A stretch of 38,938 nt of DNA from an uncultured Alistipes sp. (GCA_900549685.1 UROX01000003.1:1-38938), one strand, 5' to 3'. Counted from the first letter of the stretch, positions 1 to 8,229 are shown. The notes: generated from the letters alone by a model not told the origin. A program made the numbers and translations.

Positions 1-218
1 TTTTCTTCGTAGGTGGCACGCAGGTCGGTGTACATGTCGTACCGGCTTACGAGCGAGTCGATGTTGAAATAGGCGATGTCTCCGCTCGTGGCCGTGGCCG
101 ACGAAGCCGCAGGGGCGTTTTCGGAGGCATTGTTTTCGGCGGCGGGAGCGCTGTTCTGTTTGTTACAGCCCGCAGCCAGCAGAGCGGCAGCCGATACGGC
201 TAACAGGAATTTTTTCAT
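1..218 (-). CDS. OmpH/Skp-family lipoprotein, N-terminal part (cut by window edge)
   Basis: Only the first 72 or so codons are in the window; the rest lies beyond base 1. The ATG at 218 is followed by a short lipoprotein signal peptide (Lys2-Lys3, hydrophobic core, lipobox ending at Cys18). A low-complexity Ala/Asn/Ser linker follows, then IAYFNIDSLVSRYDMYTDLR. That segment resembles the start of the mature OmpH/Skp domain in Bacteroidota, where periplasmic chaperones escort outer-membrane proteins. The long coiled-coil arms that would confirm this are outside the window. A -7 box lies at 300-307. The family call is by resemblance of the visible N-terminus only. Confidence 0.7.
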   Translation of the reverse strand, partial: MKKFLLAVSAAALLAAGCNKQNSAPAAENNASENAPAASSATATSGDIAYFNIDSLVSRYDMYTDLRATYEE

Positions 219-299
219 GTTCGTGTCTTTTCAAAAAGTTTTCGGTTCCGGTCCGGCGGAAGCGATGCGCAGAGCGTGCCGGGCCGGTATTTGTTCATG

Positions 300-307
300 C
301 AAATATA
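300..307 (-). promoter_or_regulatory. Bacteroidota-type -7 box for the OmpH-like gene
   Basis: TATATTTG on the minus strand matches TAnnTTTG exactly and lies 81 bp upstream of the start at 218. I see no TTG at the expected 19-21 bp spacing, so only the -7 element is supported. Confidence 0.6.
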
Positions 308-548
308 ACAAATAAAATATAATTCGGTGAAAAAGAACGGTCCATGTCGGATAAAACTCGGTTCGGGGCGGGGAAGCCGATTCTGCGGAAACCGTATTTT
401 CCGAATTTCCAACGGCTTCGCGCCACCGTCGGAGAAGAGGGTATCTTGCGGATTCTTTGCGGAATAACGACGACGGATTCGTGCGGAGGCTTTTCTCCGA
501 TGTGCGGATGCCATGCCGTCGAATGACGCTCTTTTGAGGTTGCCCGGA

Positions 549-588
549 AAAAGAGCGATGGCGGCGGTCGCCGGAATATCGGATCGCT
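549..588 (-). terminator. Candidate terminator of the beta-lactamase gene
   Basis: Read on the minus strand, an outer stem AGCGAT/ATCGCT encloses an inner stem CGGCG-AC-CGCCG and is followed by CTTTTT. It lies about 90 bp downstream of the beta-lactamase stop. The two stems are separated by unpaired bases, so folding is less certain than for a simple hairpin. Confidence 0.45.
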
Positions 589-678
589 TTTGGAAATGGG
601 CGGGGCGAGACTCCAGACGGTTCGTATTCTCCTGCGAAAAGGTGCGGACGAAGATGCGAGGGAGGGCGATAGCAGATT

Positions 679-1572
679 TTACATCGGCTTTTGCAGGTGG
701 CGTTTTTGCAGACTCCGGTAGGTTATACCGGCTATGTCCGCCATGATTCCGGCATTGTCCCTGTCCGTTTCTCGGGAATCCTTTATCAGGACCACGAGGA
801 AACATTTTTCCCCGTCGGGCAGATAGATAACACCGACGTCGGCATCGCTTATTTGTAAGCCGTCGGGCATGCGATCCGAATGTCCTGTCTTGTGTGCGAG
901 CGGGATACCGGCCGGCAAACCCGCTTTTAGTTTGTCTTTTCCCGAGGAACAGTCGAGCATGGTTTTCTCCAGAAAAGCGAAATGTTCTTCGGTCAGCACG
1001 TTTTCGGTATAGATTTTTTTCAGTAACCGTGCGATGGACAGAGGCGTGCTCCAGTTGTTGTAACAGTTCATTATGTTTACATGCATGTCGTGTTCCGTTT
1101 CCGTGAGATTCAGGTCTTCGATGCCGAGCGATTTCATATAGGCATCGATGTTATTGATGCCTCCCGCGAACTCTATCAGCCAGTCGCACGTGTTGTTGTC
1201 GCTGTGTGCGACCGTATATTCTATCGCCTCTCGATAGGATATGCGTATTCTTCCCTGCGGATGTTTGTCTCTTAACGGACTGTACGTGTTTTTGTGGATT
1301 TGCTCGGGCTCCATGTATGCCATGCTGTCCAGCGGTATGTTTTCCGTTTCCATCTTTTTGAGTGCCGCTACGGCGATGGGAAGTTTGAATACGCTCATAA
1401 TCGGATATTGCTTGTCGTTGGCGATCGTGAACGTTTTATCTCCGCATAGGATGGCTATGCCTATCGAAGCCTGTTTGCCTCGAATGGCTTTTTCGATTTT
1501 TCGGATCGGATTTTGCCCGAATGTTACGGTACAATAAAAACAGAGTGCGATGGACAGGAGAATTCGTTTCAT
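679..1572 (-). CDS. Class A (subclass A2) beta-lactamase, CblA-like
   Basis: Predicted secreted serine beta-lactamase of 297 aa that hydrolyses beta-lactams in the periplasm. The signal peptide is about residues 1-19. All class A motifs are present: S60-V-F-K63 (SxxK nucleophile), S124-D-N126, a TETE segment at 157-160 supplying the general-base glutamate (E160 fits the spacing), and K228-T-G followed by HSDR. The overall pattern (NTYSPLR, SDNNTCD, YNNWSTP, HKTG.SDR) is closest to CblA, CfxA and CepA of gut Bacteroidales. Sampled lines of this gene count at about 40-55% GC against about 58% for a sampled line of ruvA, and codons are AT-richer, which suggests acquisition by transfer. No mobility gene is visible beside it. 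Substrate range (cephalosporinase is usual in the group) cannot be read from the sequence. Confidence in the family is high, in the subgroup moderate. Confidence 0.93.
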   Translation of the reverse strand: MKRILLSIALCFYCTVTFGQNPIRKIEKAIRGKQASIGIAILCGDKTFTIANDKQYPIMSVFKLPIAVAALKKMETENIPLDSMAYMEPEQIHKNTYSPLRDKHPQGRIRISYREAIEYTVAHSDNNTCDWLIEFAGGINNIDAYMKSLGIEDLNLTETEHDMHVNIMNCYNNWSTPLSIARLLKKIYTENVLTEEHFAFLEKTMLDCSSGKDKLKAGLPAGIPLAHKTGHSDRMPDGLQISDADVGVIYLPDGEKCFLVVLIKDSRETDRDNAGIMADIAGITYRSLQKRHLQKPM

Positions 1573-1588
1573 CTTGGCTGTTTATGAT

Positions 1589-1604
1589 CGGATAAATATA
1601 TCCG
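1589..1604 (-). promoter_or_regulatory. Candidate beta-lactamase promoter overlapped by an inverted repeat
   Basis: On the minus strand TATATTTA at 1593-1600 is one base off TAnnTTTG and lies about 20 bp upstream of the ATG. A perfect inverted repeat CGGATA-AATA-TATCCG (1589-1604) covers it. It could be an operator, a short mRNA hairpin, or chance in an AT-rich spot. Confidence 0.4.
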
Positions 1605-1687
1605 TCCGAAACGGCTGCAAATGTCGGACGGAGTCCGGTTCGCGACGGCAGTGCCGATTCTTTGAAACGAATGTATGAAAATATTTT

Positions 1688-1695
1688 TATTTTTG
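1688..1695 (+). promoter_or_regulatory. -7 box for ruvA
   Basis: TATTTTTG matches TAnnTTTG and lies 24 bp upstream of the ruvA ATG at 1720. TTTG at 1661-1664 is a possible -33 element, but the 23-bp gap is slightly long. The box lies inside an upstream in-frame extension (ATG at 1675), so it argues for the ATG at 1720. Confidence 0.55.
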
Positions 1696-1719
1696 TTTCC
1701 GAAAAAATGGTTGCGGATC

Positions 1720-2307
1720 ATGTATGAATACATAACGGGGCGGGTGGAGTCGCTCACCCCTGCGTCGGCCGTCATCGAGGCTGGCGGCGTGGGATATTTT
1801 CTCTACATATCGCTTCAGACCTATTCCCGGATCGGCGAGGCGAAGGAATTCAAACTCTATACGCATTTCATCGTGCGGGACGATGCGCAGATTCTCTACG
1901 GATTCGCCGACCGGGGCGAGCGCGACATTTTCCGTGCGCTGATCGGCGTGTCGGGCGTCGGCGGCAATACGGCCCGCATGATTCTGTCCGCCTTCACGGC
2001 CGACGAAGTGCGGAGCATCATCACCACCGGGCAGGCCGACGTGCTCAAGACGGTCAAGGGGCTCGGTATCAAGACGGCGCAGAAGATCATCGTGGAACTG
2101 CGCGACAAGATCGCTCCGGCCGCGGAGGGAATGCCCGCGCTGGCGGTCGCCGGTCCTGCCGACGACGCGCTCGACGAGGCTCGGGCCGCTTTGGGTATGC
2201 TGGGATTCGCCCGTCCTGCGGTCGAAAAGGTATTGAAAGCCGTGCGGAAAGAGGCTCCCGGCGCATCCGTCGAAGAGCTGATCCGGCTATCTCTGAAACG
2301 CTTGTGA
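1720..2307 (+). CDS. ruvA: Holliday junction branch migration protein RuvA
   Basis: RuvA (195 aa) binds Holliday junctions as a tetramer and loads the RuvB motor for branch migration in recombinational repair. The start MYEYITGRVESL is the canonical RuvA N-terminus. Domain I (about residues 1-63) is the OB fold. Domain II carries two helix-hairpin-helix motifs (IGVSGVGGNTARMIL and VKGLGIKTAQKIIVEL). Domain III, the RuvB-binding three-helix part, is the last 45 or so residues (ALGMLGF, VEKVLKAV). Length is normal for the family. An in-frame ATG at 1675 would add 15 residues unlike RuvA and lies upstream of the -7 box, so 1720 is preferred. ruvB and ruvC are not in the window. Confidence 0.96.
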   Translation: MYEYITGRVESLTPASAVIEAGGVGYFLYISLQTYSRIGEAKEFKLYTHFIVRDDAQILYGFADRGERDIFRALIGVSGVGGNTARMILSAFTADEVRSIITTGQADVLKTVKGLGIKTAQKIIVELRDKIAPAAEGMPALAVAGPADDALDEARAALGMLGFARPAVEKVLKAVRKEAPGASVEELIRLSLKRL

Positions 2308-2377
2308 CGAAACGGACTCTCCGGAAATCGTTCTTGCTGAGATCGGATCGAAAAAATCGCTTCCCGATGGGATATTG

Positions 2378-2409
2378 TTGCGGAATTATGACAAATTAAT
2401 CTATTTTTG
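2378..2409 (+). promoter_or_regulatory. Promoter of the phosphate transporter gene
   Basis: TTG at 2378-2380, a 21-bp spacer, then TATTTTTG at 2402-2409, a full match to the Bacteroidota consensus. It leaves an untranslated leader of roughly 115-120 nt before the ATG at 2533. Confidence 0.7.
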
Positions 2410-2532
2410 TCGGCGGAATCATAGTGGAAGAGCCGCAGGAAAGAGACGATAAATTACGGTGCGGCGACGGGAAAGAAGTTTCCGAACCGGAATTCAGGAG
2501 CTTTTTGAATCAGAATAAAAAACTTTGGATTT

Positions 2533-4761
2533 ATGGATTTGTACCTAATTGTCGTTCTCATCATGCTGGCGCTCGCCGTGTCCGGACTGGTCGTGGGTGT
2601 GGCCAACGATGCCGTGAATTTTCTGAATTCGGCGCTGGGGTCCAAGGCGGCTCCCCGGTACGTGATTATGACCGTGGCTTCGGTGGGAATCATCGTCGGG
2701 GCCATCACCTCCAGCGGAATGATGGAGGTGGCCCGCAGCGGCGTGTTCCATCCGGCCCTGTTCACTTTCGCCGAGGTCATGATGCTGTTTCTGGCAGTGA
2801 TGCTGACCAACGTCATTCTGTTGGACCTCTTCAATACGCTGGGAATGCCTACCTCCACGACGGTTTCGCTCGTGTTCGGTTTGCTCGGCGCGGCAGTGGG
2901 AGTGTGCGTGTTCAAGATTTCCGACGGAACGCTCGCGACGATGCCGGACGGTTCGCCGGCCACGATGGCCGATATGATCAATACAGGCAATGCGATGGCG
3001 ATTATCGGCGGTATTCTCGTGTCGGTGGCCATCGCTTTCGTTTGCGGTACGGTGGTCATGTACGTCACGCGGTTGATTTTCTCGTTCCGTTATCAGTCCA
3101 AGCTTCGGACCGTGGGCGCCTTGTGGTGCGGGATCGCGCTGACGGCCATTTCCTATTTTGCCCTGTTCAAGGGACTCAAGGGTACGAGTCTGATCCCGGC
3201 CGAGACGATGGCCTGGATGGAGCATCACACGCTCGCATTGCTGGGGATACTCGTCGTAGGCTGGAGTCTCGTCATGTCGTTGTTGAGCCTGTTGAAGATC
3301 AATATACTGAAAATAACCGTGCTGGCGGGAACGTTCTCGCTGGCGCTGGCTTTCGCCGGCAACGACCTCGTCAATTTCATCGGGGTATTCGTAGCCGGAG
3401 TGGATGCCTACGGCATCGTGAAGGAGACCGGCGATACGGGGATGCTCATGGGCGATTTGAATAAGCCCGTAGTGGCCAATATGCTCATTCTGTTCGTGTC
3501 CGGAGCGGTGATGGTCGTCACGCTGTGGTTCTCGAAAAAGGCGCGGGCCGTGTCCGACACCGAGATCAATCTGGCGCGCCAGGACGTGGGCGTGGAACGT
3601 TTCGGATCGACCTCCGTGTCGCGGGCCATCGTCCGCAGTGCCCTCAATTTCCACCGGAGTTACGAGAAATATATGCCCGAAAAGGTGCAGCGCTTCGTGG
3701 CCAGCCGTTTCGTGCCGGTGCTCAATGTCAAGGACAAGGCTCCGTTCGACCTGATCCGTGCCACGGTGAATCTGACTGTGGCGTCGATCCTGATTTCCTC
3801 GGCTACCTCGCTTCAGTTGCCGCTCTCGACGACCTACGTGACGTTCATGGTGGCGATGGGTAGTTCGCTTTCCGACCGGGCATGGGGACGCGAGAGCGCC
3901 GTGTATCGTATCACGGGCGTGCTGACCGTCATCGCAGGATGGTTCTTTACGGCGCTTATCGCCTTTACGATCGCTTTCGCCGTGGCGGCGTTGCTCATGT
4001 GGGGCGGAACGATCGCCGTGGCGGGACTTACGGTACTGTGCGCCTACCTGCTGTTCGAAAGTACGGTACTGCATAGCCGCAAGCTCAAGAAAACGGCTGC
4101 TAAGGAGGCCGAACTCAAGGCGATCTCGAACGAAGGCAGCATCGTGGAGCGTTGTATCCGCGAAGTGACCGATACGATGAGCAAAGTGACCACGATCTAC
4201 AACCAGACGTTGCTCGGCCTTTTCAACGAAGACCGCAAACTGCTCAAGCAGATGGTCCGCGAGTCGGAGGCGCTCTATCAGGTGGCCCATGAGCGGAAGC
4301 ACGAAGTGCTGCCCACGCTGTACGAGTTGCAGGAAAACGATGTCGAGACGGGACACTATTACGTGCAGATCGTCGATTATCTCGATGAGGTGGCCAAAGC
4401 CCTCGTCCATATCACGCGACCGAGTTTCGATCACATCAACAACAATCATGAGGGATTCCGTGTCGATCAGCTGGAAGACCTGCGGCGGGTGAACGATCAG
4501 GTGAGTACCATTTATCGGAAGATAAACGCGATGCTCCGGTCCGGCCGTTTCGAGGAGCTGGACGAGATTCTGCGTCTGCGGGACGAGTTGTTCGATACGC
4601 TGGCCGCGGCCATCAAGAGCCAGATCAAACGGGTCAAAGCCAAGGCTTCCACCACGCGCAGCAGCATTCTCTATCTGACGATCATCAATGAAACCAAGAC
4701 GATGGTGCTTCAGAGCCGCAATCTGCTCAAATCGCAAAAATATTTTCTCAACAAAGGATAA
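2533..4761 (+). CDS. PiT-family inorganic phosphate transporter with C-terminal PhoU-like domain
   Basis: This 742-aa inner-membrane protein should import inorganic phosphate with a coupling cation. The PiT fold shows as two repeats, each with the signature GANDxxN: GVANDAVNF at about residues 22-30 and AGNDLVNF at about 274-281. A second conserved segment, LGMPTSTTVSLVFGL, has a counterpart LPLSTTYVTFMV further on. After the last membrane segment (near residue 520) comes a soluble, helical, charged region of about 200 residues resembling PhoU/DUF47 proteins, likely a regulatory cytoplasmic domain. This fusion is known in Bacteroidota. The gene has its own promoter and is followed by a strong hairpin, so it looks monocistronic. 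Confidence 0.93.
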   Translation: MDLYLIVVLIMLALAVSGLVVGVANDAVNFLNSALGSKAAPRYVIMTVASVGIIVGAITSSGMMEVARSGVFHPALFTFAEVMMLFLAVMLTNVILLDLFNTLGMPTSTTVSLVFGLLGAAVGVCVFKISDGTLATMPDGSPATMADMINTGNAMAIIGGILVSVAIAFVCGTVVMYVTRLIFSFRYQSKLRTVGALWCGIALTAISYFALFKGLKGTSLIPAETMAWMEHHTLALLGILVVGWSLVMSLLSLLKINILKITVLAGTFSLALAFAGNDLVNFIGVFVAGVDAYGIVKETGDTGMLMGDLNKPVVANMLILFVSGAVMVVTLWFSKKARAVSDTEINLARQDVGVERFGSTSVSRAIVRSALNFHRSYEKYMPEKVQRFVASRFVPVLNVKDKAPFDLIRATVNLTVASILISSATSLQLPLSTTYVTFMVAMGSSLSDRAWGRESAVYRITGVLTVIAGWFFTALIAFTIAFAVAALLMWGGTIAVAGLTVLCAYLLFESTVLHSRKLKKTAAKEAELKAISNEGSIVERCIREVTDTMSKVTTIYNQTLLGLFNEDRKLLKQMVRESEALYQVAHERKHEVLPTLYELQENDVETGHYYVQIVDYLDEVAKALVHITRPSFDHINNNHEGFRVDQLEDLRRVNDQVSTIYRKINAMLRSGRFEELDEILRLRDELFDTLAAAIKSQIKRVKAKASTTRSSILYLTIINETKTMVLQSRNLLKSQKYFLNKG

Positions 4762-4786
4762 AGAAATAGCTGTGTCTCCTTTTGGG

Positions 4787-4810
4787 GCAGGGCCGGAATC
4801 CCGGCCCTGC
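4787..4810 (+). terminator. Hairpin downstream of the phosphate transporter gene
   Basis: GCAGGGCCGG-AATC-CCGGCCCTGC is a perfect 10-bp GC-rich stem with a 4-nt loop, 26 bp after the stop. It is followed by TTCCGTTT rather than a clean T-run. Confidence 0.65.
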
Positions 4811-4903
4811 TTCCGTTTCGACGCATCGTTCGGCAAACATCGCTTGCGCGGACAATATTTTGCGTGTCCGTCAGTTTATTAAGACGGAGGCCGCAGCGAC
4901 CGT

Positions 4904-4935
4904 TTTGTTTTTGGTGAAAAAAAGATGTAAGTTTG
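4904..4935 (+). promoter_or_regulatory. Promoter of the FKBP lipoprotein operon
   Basis: TTTG at 4904-4907, a 20-bp spacer and TAAGTTTG at 4928-4935 match the Bacteroidota consensus. The start codon at 4953 follows 17 bp later, so the leader is very short. Confidence 0.7.
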
Positions 4936-4952
4936 TACGATATTATATCCGT

Positions 4953-5498
4953 ATGCGAATGAGAAAGCTCTGGGGAATATGTCTTGCGGCGTGGGCTTGC
5001 GCGAGTTGCCAGCCGAATGACGATCATATCGTTTCTCAGCGCACCTCGATCGAAAATTATCTGAACGGAGCAGGCCTCCCGTATGTCGTTCAGTCGGGCG
5101 TTTACCGTTATACGCCCAATACCGACCGGGACGGATACGACGACGAAACGATCGTCGAATACGGCGATTCCGTGACGCTCGATTTCGCGCTCTATTCGCT
5201 GGGCAGGCCGTTGGGGACGCTTTATTATACCAACGTCCGGGAGATCGTCGATGCGAACAACCGCGACGGTGCGCTCGATCCCCGTTACTGGGATTTCTCC
5301 CCCAAAGCGATCCGGGTAGGAAACGGCGGTTTGCTCCCGAGCGTCGAGGCGGGCATGGTGGGATGCCGGCAGAACGATTCCACGTTTTTGTTCGTGACCT
5401 CCGATCTCTCCTACGGCAGCGACCGCGTGGGGCTGATCGAACCCGATTCGCCGACGGTATGGTATCTTAAAATAAATAAAGTGGTTAAAAACAGATGA
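4953..5498 (+). CDS. FKBP-like lipoprotein (probably degenerate peptidyl-prolyl isomerase)
   Basis: A 181-aa predicted lipoprotein with a signal peptide ending at Cys19 (ACASC, an unusual lipobox with Cys at -3). From about residue 65 it follows the FKBP pattern: YGDSVTLDFALYSLG for the first strands, IRVGNGGLLPSVEAGMVGCR for the loop and helix, then LSYGSDRVGLIEPDSPTVWYLKINKV at the end. The Phe-Asp pair that lines the FKBP active site is not preserved (LGTLYYTN is at that place), so isomerase activity is doubtful and a chaperone or binding role is possible. An alternative ATG lies at 4959. The last 4 bp (ATGA) overlap the next gene, which also has FKBP domains, so the two are probably translated together. 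Confidence 0.78.
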   Translation: MRMRKLWGICLAAWACASCQPNDDHIVSQRTSIENYLNGAGLPYVVQSGVYRYTPNTDRDGYDDETIVEYGDSVTLDFALYSLGRPLGTLYYTNVREIVDANNRDGALDPRYWDFSPKAIRVGNGGLLPSVEAGMVGCRQNDSTFLFVTSDLSYGSDRVGLIEPDSPTVWYLKINKVVKNR

Positions 5499-6880
5499 AT
5501 AAAATCGTTCGTATACTTGCTGTCGGCGTCATAGCCGCGGTATGTCTGTCATCGTGCGCCAAGGAACCGACGGTGGATTGGGATACGTTGCGCGAGGATG
5601 CTTTCGAGGCGTGGATGAGCCGGAACGGCGACGGTGCGGAAAAACAGGAATCGGGCGTGTATATCAAGAAACTGCATTCCGAGTCGAATGTCGTCAAACC
5701 GCCCAAGGACGGCGACTGGGTGCTGATCGACTATACGGGACGCCTTATGATTACGGGCGATGTGTTCACGACCCGCGACAGCGCCGTAGCCCAGAGGCAG
5801 GGTACGTTCCAGTATTATACGCACTATGCTCCCGAACTGGTCCAGTACAAGCAGGGCGAAGCGATGATCGACGGTCTCTATTATGCGCTGGCCGCCATGA
5901 CCGAAGGCGACAGCGTGGCGGCATACATTCCTCCCGCTCTTTCCTATGGCGCTTACGGCGGATCGTTCAGCAACGGCTATCAGGGCGAGGTCTCTTCGGT
6001 TTCGGCCTATACGCCTGTTATTATGAACCTCCGGCTCGACAAGATCGTTCCCGATCCGCTTTCGTACGAAAATACGCTGGTACGCGAGTATGCCTACGAG
6101 AAGTGGGGACTCGGCGTGAACGACACGGTCGCCAAAAACATGTATCGCCGTGTCATCGCTTCCGGTCGCGATACCGCGAGAATCGGGAAGGACTCCGTCG
6201 TTTGTCTCTACTATGTGGGACAGTTCCTCGACGGATTCGTCTTCGACACCAATATGGCCGATACGGCCCGAAAACTTCATATCTACGATTCGGACAATTC
6301 GAACAAGTACGACTCCATATCGCTGACGGTGGGCAGTCGCGATACGGCCTATATCAAGGGATTTTATACCGCGGTCGAAGGACTCCGTTACGGCGATGTG
6401 GCCCAGGTGGTCTTCCCATCGACCTACGGATACGGAGCGACCGGTACTTCGGAAAGCGATGCTACGGTCATCGGGCCTTACAGTCCGCTGGTGTTCACGA
6501 TCGAAGTGCTGCCGCGGTACGGGGACGGCACGGCCCGTCACCCTTATACGCGTCAGGGGGTACAGTCGGTGGACGGAAACGAGGACGGTGTCTGGGCAAC
6601 GGGTTTCGTCGTCGGTGCCGTCGAGGGGACGAGTGTCGAGACGAGTGCCAAGTATTCCGATACGGTGACGGTGAAGACCAATATTCTGCTCTCCGATATA
6701 CGGACGGCTTCCGATCCTTCTCGTGTGTTCGCCGTGGAACTGCCCGAAGGGGAGATACGCGATGCGCTCAATCTGGTGGACAACCCTTCGATTTACCGAA
6801 AGAAGATCGCCGTATACGGCAATATCACGCAGTATCTGGGCGAGAAAGGTATGGTCGGAACGACGCAGTATACGAAATAG
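5495..6880 (+). CDS. Lipoprotein with two FKBP-like domains and a C-terminal DUF6359-like domain
   Basis: A 461-aa lipoprotein: signal peptide with lipobox L18-S-S-C21, a linker, a first FKBP-like domain (about 70-186, starting DWVLIDYTGRL and ending in SYGAYGG and VIMNLRLDKI), and a second FKBP-like domain (about 228-341, with FVFDTN, GFYTAVEGLRYGD, TYGYGATG, PLVFTIEVL). The C-terminal region (about 364-459: GVWATGFVVGAVEG, TNILLSDI, VFAVELPEGEIRDALNLVDN, IAVYGNITQYLG) resembles the OB-like DUF6359 domain of Bacteroidota surface proteins. The second FKBP domain keeps the active-site Phe250-Asp251; in the first, Asp is replaced (VFTT). It may assist folding in the periplasm or at the outer membrane. 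It overlaps the preceding gene by 4 bp and is followed by a strong terminator. The FKBP call is firm; the DUF6359 call is by pattern memory. Confidence 0.82.
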   Translation: MNKIVRILAVGVIAAVCLSSCAKEPTVDWDTLREDAFEAWMSRNGDGAEKQESGVYIKKLHSESNVVKPPKDGDWVLIDYTGRLMITGDVFTTRDSAVAQRQGTFQYYTHYAPELVQYKQGEAMIDGLYYALAAMTEGDSVAAYIPPALSYGAYGGSFSNGYQGEVSSVSAYTPVIMNLRLDKIVPDPLSYENTLVREYAYEKWGLGVNDTVAKNMYRRVIASGRDTARIGKDSVVCLYYVGQFLDGFVFDTNMADTARKLHIYDSDNSNKYDSISLTVGSRDTAYIKGFYTAVEGLRYGDVAQVVFPSTYGYGATGTSESDATVIGPYSPLVFTIEVLPRYGDGTARHPYTRQGVQSVDGNEDGVWATGFVVGAVEGTSVETSAKYSDTVTVKTNILLSDIRTASDPSRVFAVELPEGEIRDALNLVDNPSIYRKKIAVYGNITQYLGEKGMVGTTQYTK

Positions 6881-6905
6881 CGACGGTCCGCAACGGACTG
6901 CAACG

Positions 6906-6940
6906 GAGGGAACGGAATGTCGAATTCCTTCCCTCTTTTT
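6906..6940 (+). terminator. Intrinsic terminator of the FKBP lipoprotein operon
   Basis: GAGGGAA-c-GGAAT / ATTCC-TTCCCTC with a 5-nt loop GTCGA and a single bulged C, followed directly by TTTTT. It starts 26 bp after the stop. Confidence 0.85.
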
Positions 6941-7493
6941 CGTCGGACGGCTATCGTCCGATCGGTTGGCGAAACCGTTTTTGCCTATACGGATATGGAT
7001 CGAGTCGCTCCGCCGGCAGTAGGAAGAAACGGAGAAACGAGCCGGAGGCGGGGCCGTGTGCGATTGTCGATGAACGGCACGGCAGTTAGATGCTCGGATA
7101 CTCCGGTTGGAGAGCCGGAGTTTCTGGCCGATTCCGGATTCGCCCGCCGGGGATTCGCGGTCAAGTCCGCGTTTTCCTTCCCCCCGGTCGGCCCGTTTCG
7201 GCAGAGCTTTTAAGGCACAGTCCGAAAAGTGCGGGAACGGCGGAAAATGTCGGTGCACCGAAGGGAGTAAGCGTGACCGGAAATGCCATTCGGCGCACCG
7301 ATGCGGTCGGTGCCGCTTCTCTTCGGGACCGGCGATCTTGAAAAAAGACTCCGAAAGGAACATCCGGACGGAGAGAAAAATGTCGAAACGGCTGCAGGTT
7401 GCGGGTGACGACGTGGGGTACGATAAACGGTGGAATTTTTCCTCCCGGGTGCGACGGCCGGACGGGGGCGGATTCCATATCGCAATGATATTC
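6941..7493. other. Gene-free interval before trmN6
   Basis: About 550 bp with no recognisable protein in any frame, no -7 box with the Bacteroidota consensus and no clear hairpin. The frame of trmN6 stays open upstream to about 7107, but that extension has no resemblance to the family. I see nothing in it. Confidence 0.5.
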
Positions 7494-8210
7494 ATGGCTA
7501 ACGATTATTTCTCTTTCAAACGTTTTACGGTCCGTCAGCCCCGCGCGGCGATGAAGGTGGGGACCGACGGCGTGGTGCTGGGCGCATGGTTCGACGTCGG
7601 AGGGCCTGATGTCCGGATATTGGACGTGGGAACCGGCACGGGACTCATTGCGCTGATGGCGGCCCAACGGAACCCGGCGGCCCGTATCGATGCGGTCGAA
7701 ATAGACTCTTCGAGCTGTCTCGACGCGCAGGAGAATTTCGCCGCCTCTCCGTGGGGCGACCGTCTGCGGCTGTTCGGCGAGTCGTTCGCAGCTTTCTGTT
7801 CGCGCTCCGAGGGCGGTTACGACCGCATCGTGTCGAATCCTCCCTATTTCGTCCGTTCGCTCCGTTCGCCCGACGATGCGCGTACGGCGGCCCGCCATGC
7901 CGATTCGCTGCCTTTCGAGGAACTGCTCGGCGGCGTGCGGGGACTGCTGACACCGGAAGGCGCTTTGAGCGTGATCCTGCCCTGCGATGCGGCACTGGAG
8001 TTCACGCTCGCCGCATTGTGCGTCGGATTGTACAGGAGCCGGATATTGTATGTGCGTTCGGTGCCCGGGGCGGAACCCAAACGGGTGTGTATGGAGTTCC
8101 GGTTCGGCGAACGGACGGAAACCGTCGCTTCCCTGACCCTGCTCGGCGAGGACCGTACGGCCGGCGAAGAGTACCGGGCGCTGGCCGGAGATTTTTACCT
8201 CCGGATGTAG
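7494..8210 (+). CDS. trmN6: tRNA1(Val) (adenine(37)-N6)-methyltransferase TrmN6
   Basis: A 238-aa SAM-dependent enzyme that would methylate N6 of A37 in valine tRNA (the YfiC/TrmN6 group). The N-terminus MANDYFSFKRFTVRQ followed by AMKVGTDGVVLGAW is the family signature. SAM motif I is DVGTGTG at 44-50, the acidic ribose ligand lies in VEID at 68-71, and the catalytic tetrad NPPY is at 115-118. ATG codons at 7485 and 7494 are both possible; 7494 gives the usual family start. No promoter was recognised in the preceding interval. The exact tRNA target is inferred from the family. Confidence 0.88.
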   Translation: MANDYFSFKRFTVRQPRAAMKVGTDGVVLGAWFDVGGPDVRILDVGTGTGLIALMAAQRNPAARIDAVEIDSSSCLDAQENFAASPWGDRLRLFGESFAAFCSRSEGGYDRIVSNPPYFVRSLRSPDDARTAARHADSLPFEELLGGVRGLLTPEGALSVILPCDAALEFTLAALCVGLYRSRILYVRSVPGAEPKRVCMEFRFGERTETVASLTLLGEDRTAGEEYRALAGDFYLRM

Positions 8211-8229
8211 GGCGATGCCGAAAAAAACG

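Larger units (their letters stand above)
219..678. other. Gene-free interval between the OmpH-like gene and the beta-lactamase gene
   Basis: It holds the -7 box of the OmpH-like gene near 300 and a possible terminator of the beta-lactamase gene near 549-588. Open frames here have no recognisable protein and no promoter. Nothing else was seen. Confidence 0.6.

Noticed and set aside
679..1572. A transposon carrying the beta-lactamase gene
   Set aside because: No transposase, mobilisation gene or flanking repeat is visible, so transfer remains an inference from base composition alone.
1675..1719. Upstream ATG of ruvA giving a hydrophobic extension
   Set aside because: The -7 box lies inside this stretch, and RuvA proteins start at MYEYITG.
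2545..4836. A 763-codon open frame antisense to the phosphate transporter gene
   Set aside because: His/Arg/Gln-rich translation without membrane or domain features; the transporter on the plus strand is unambiguous.
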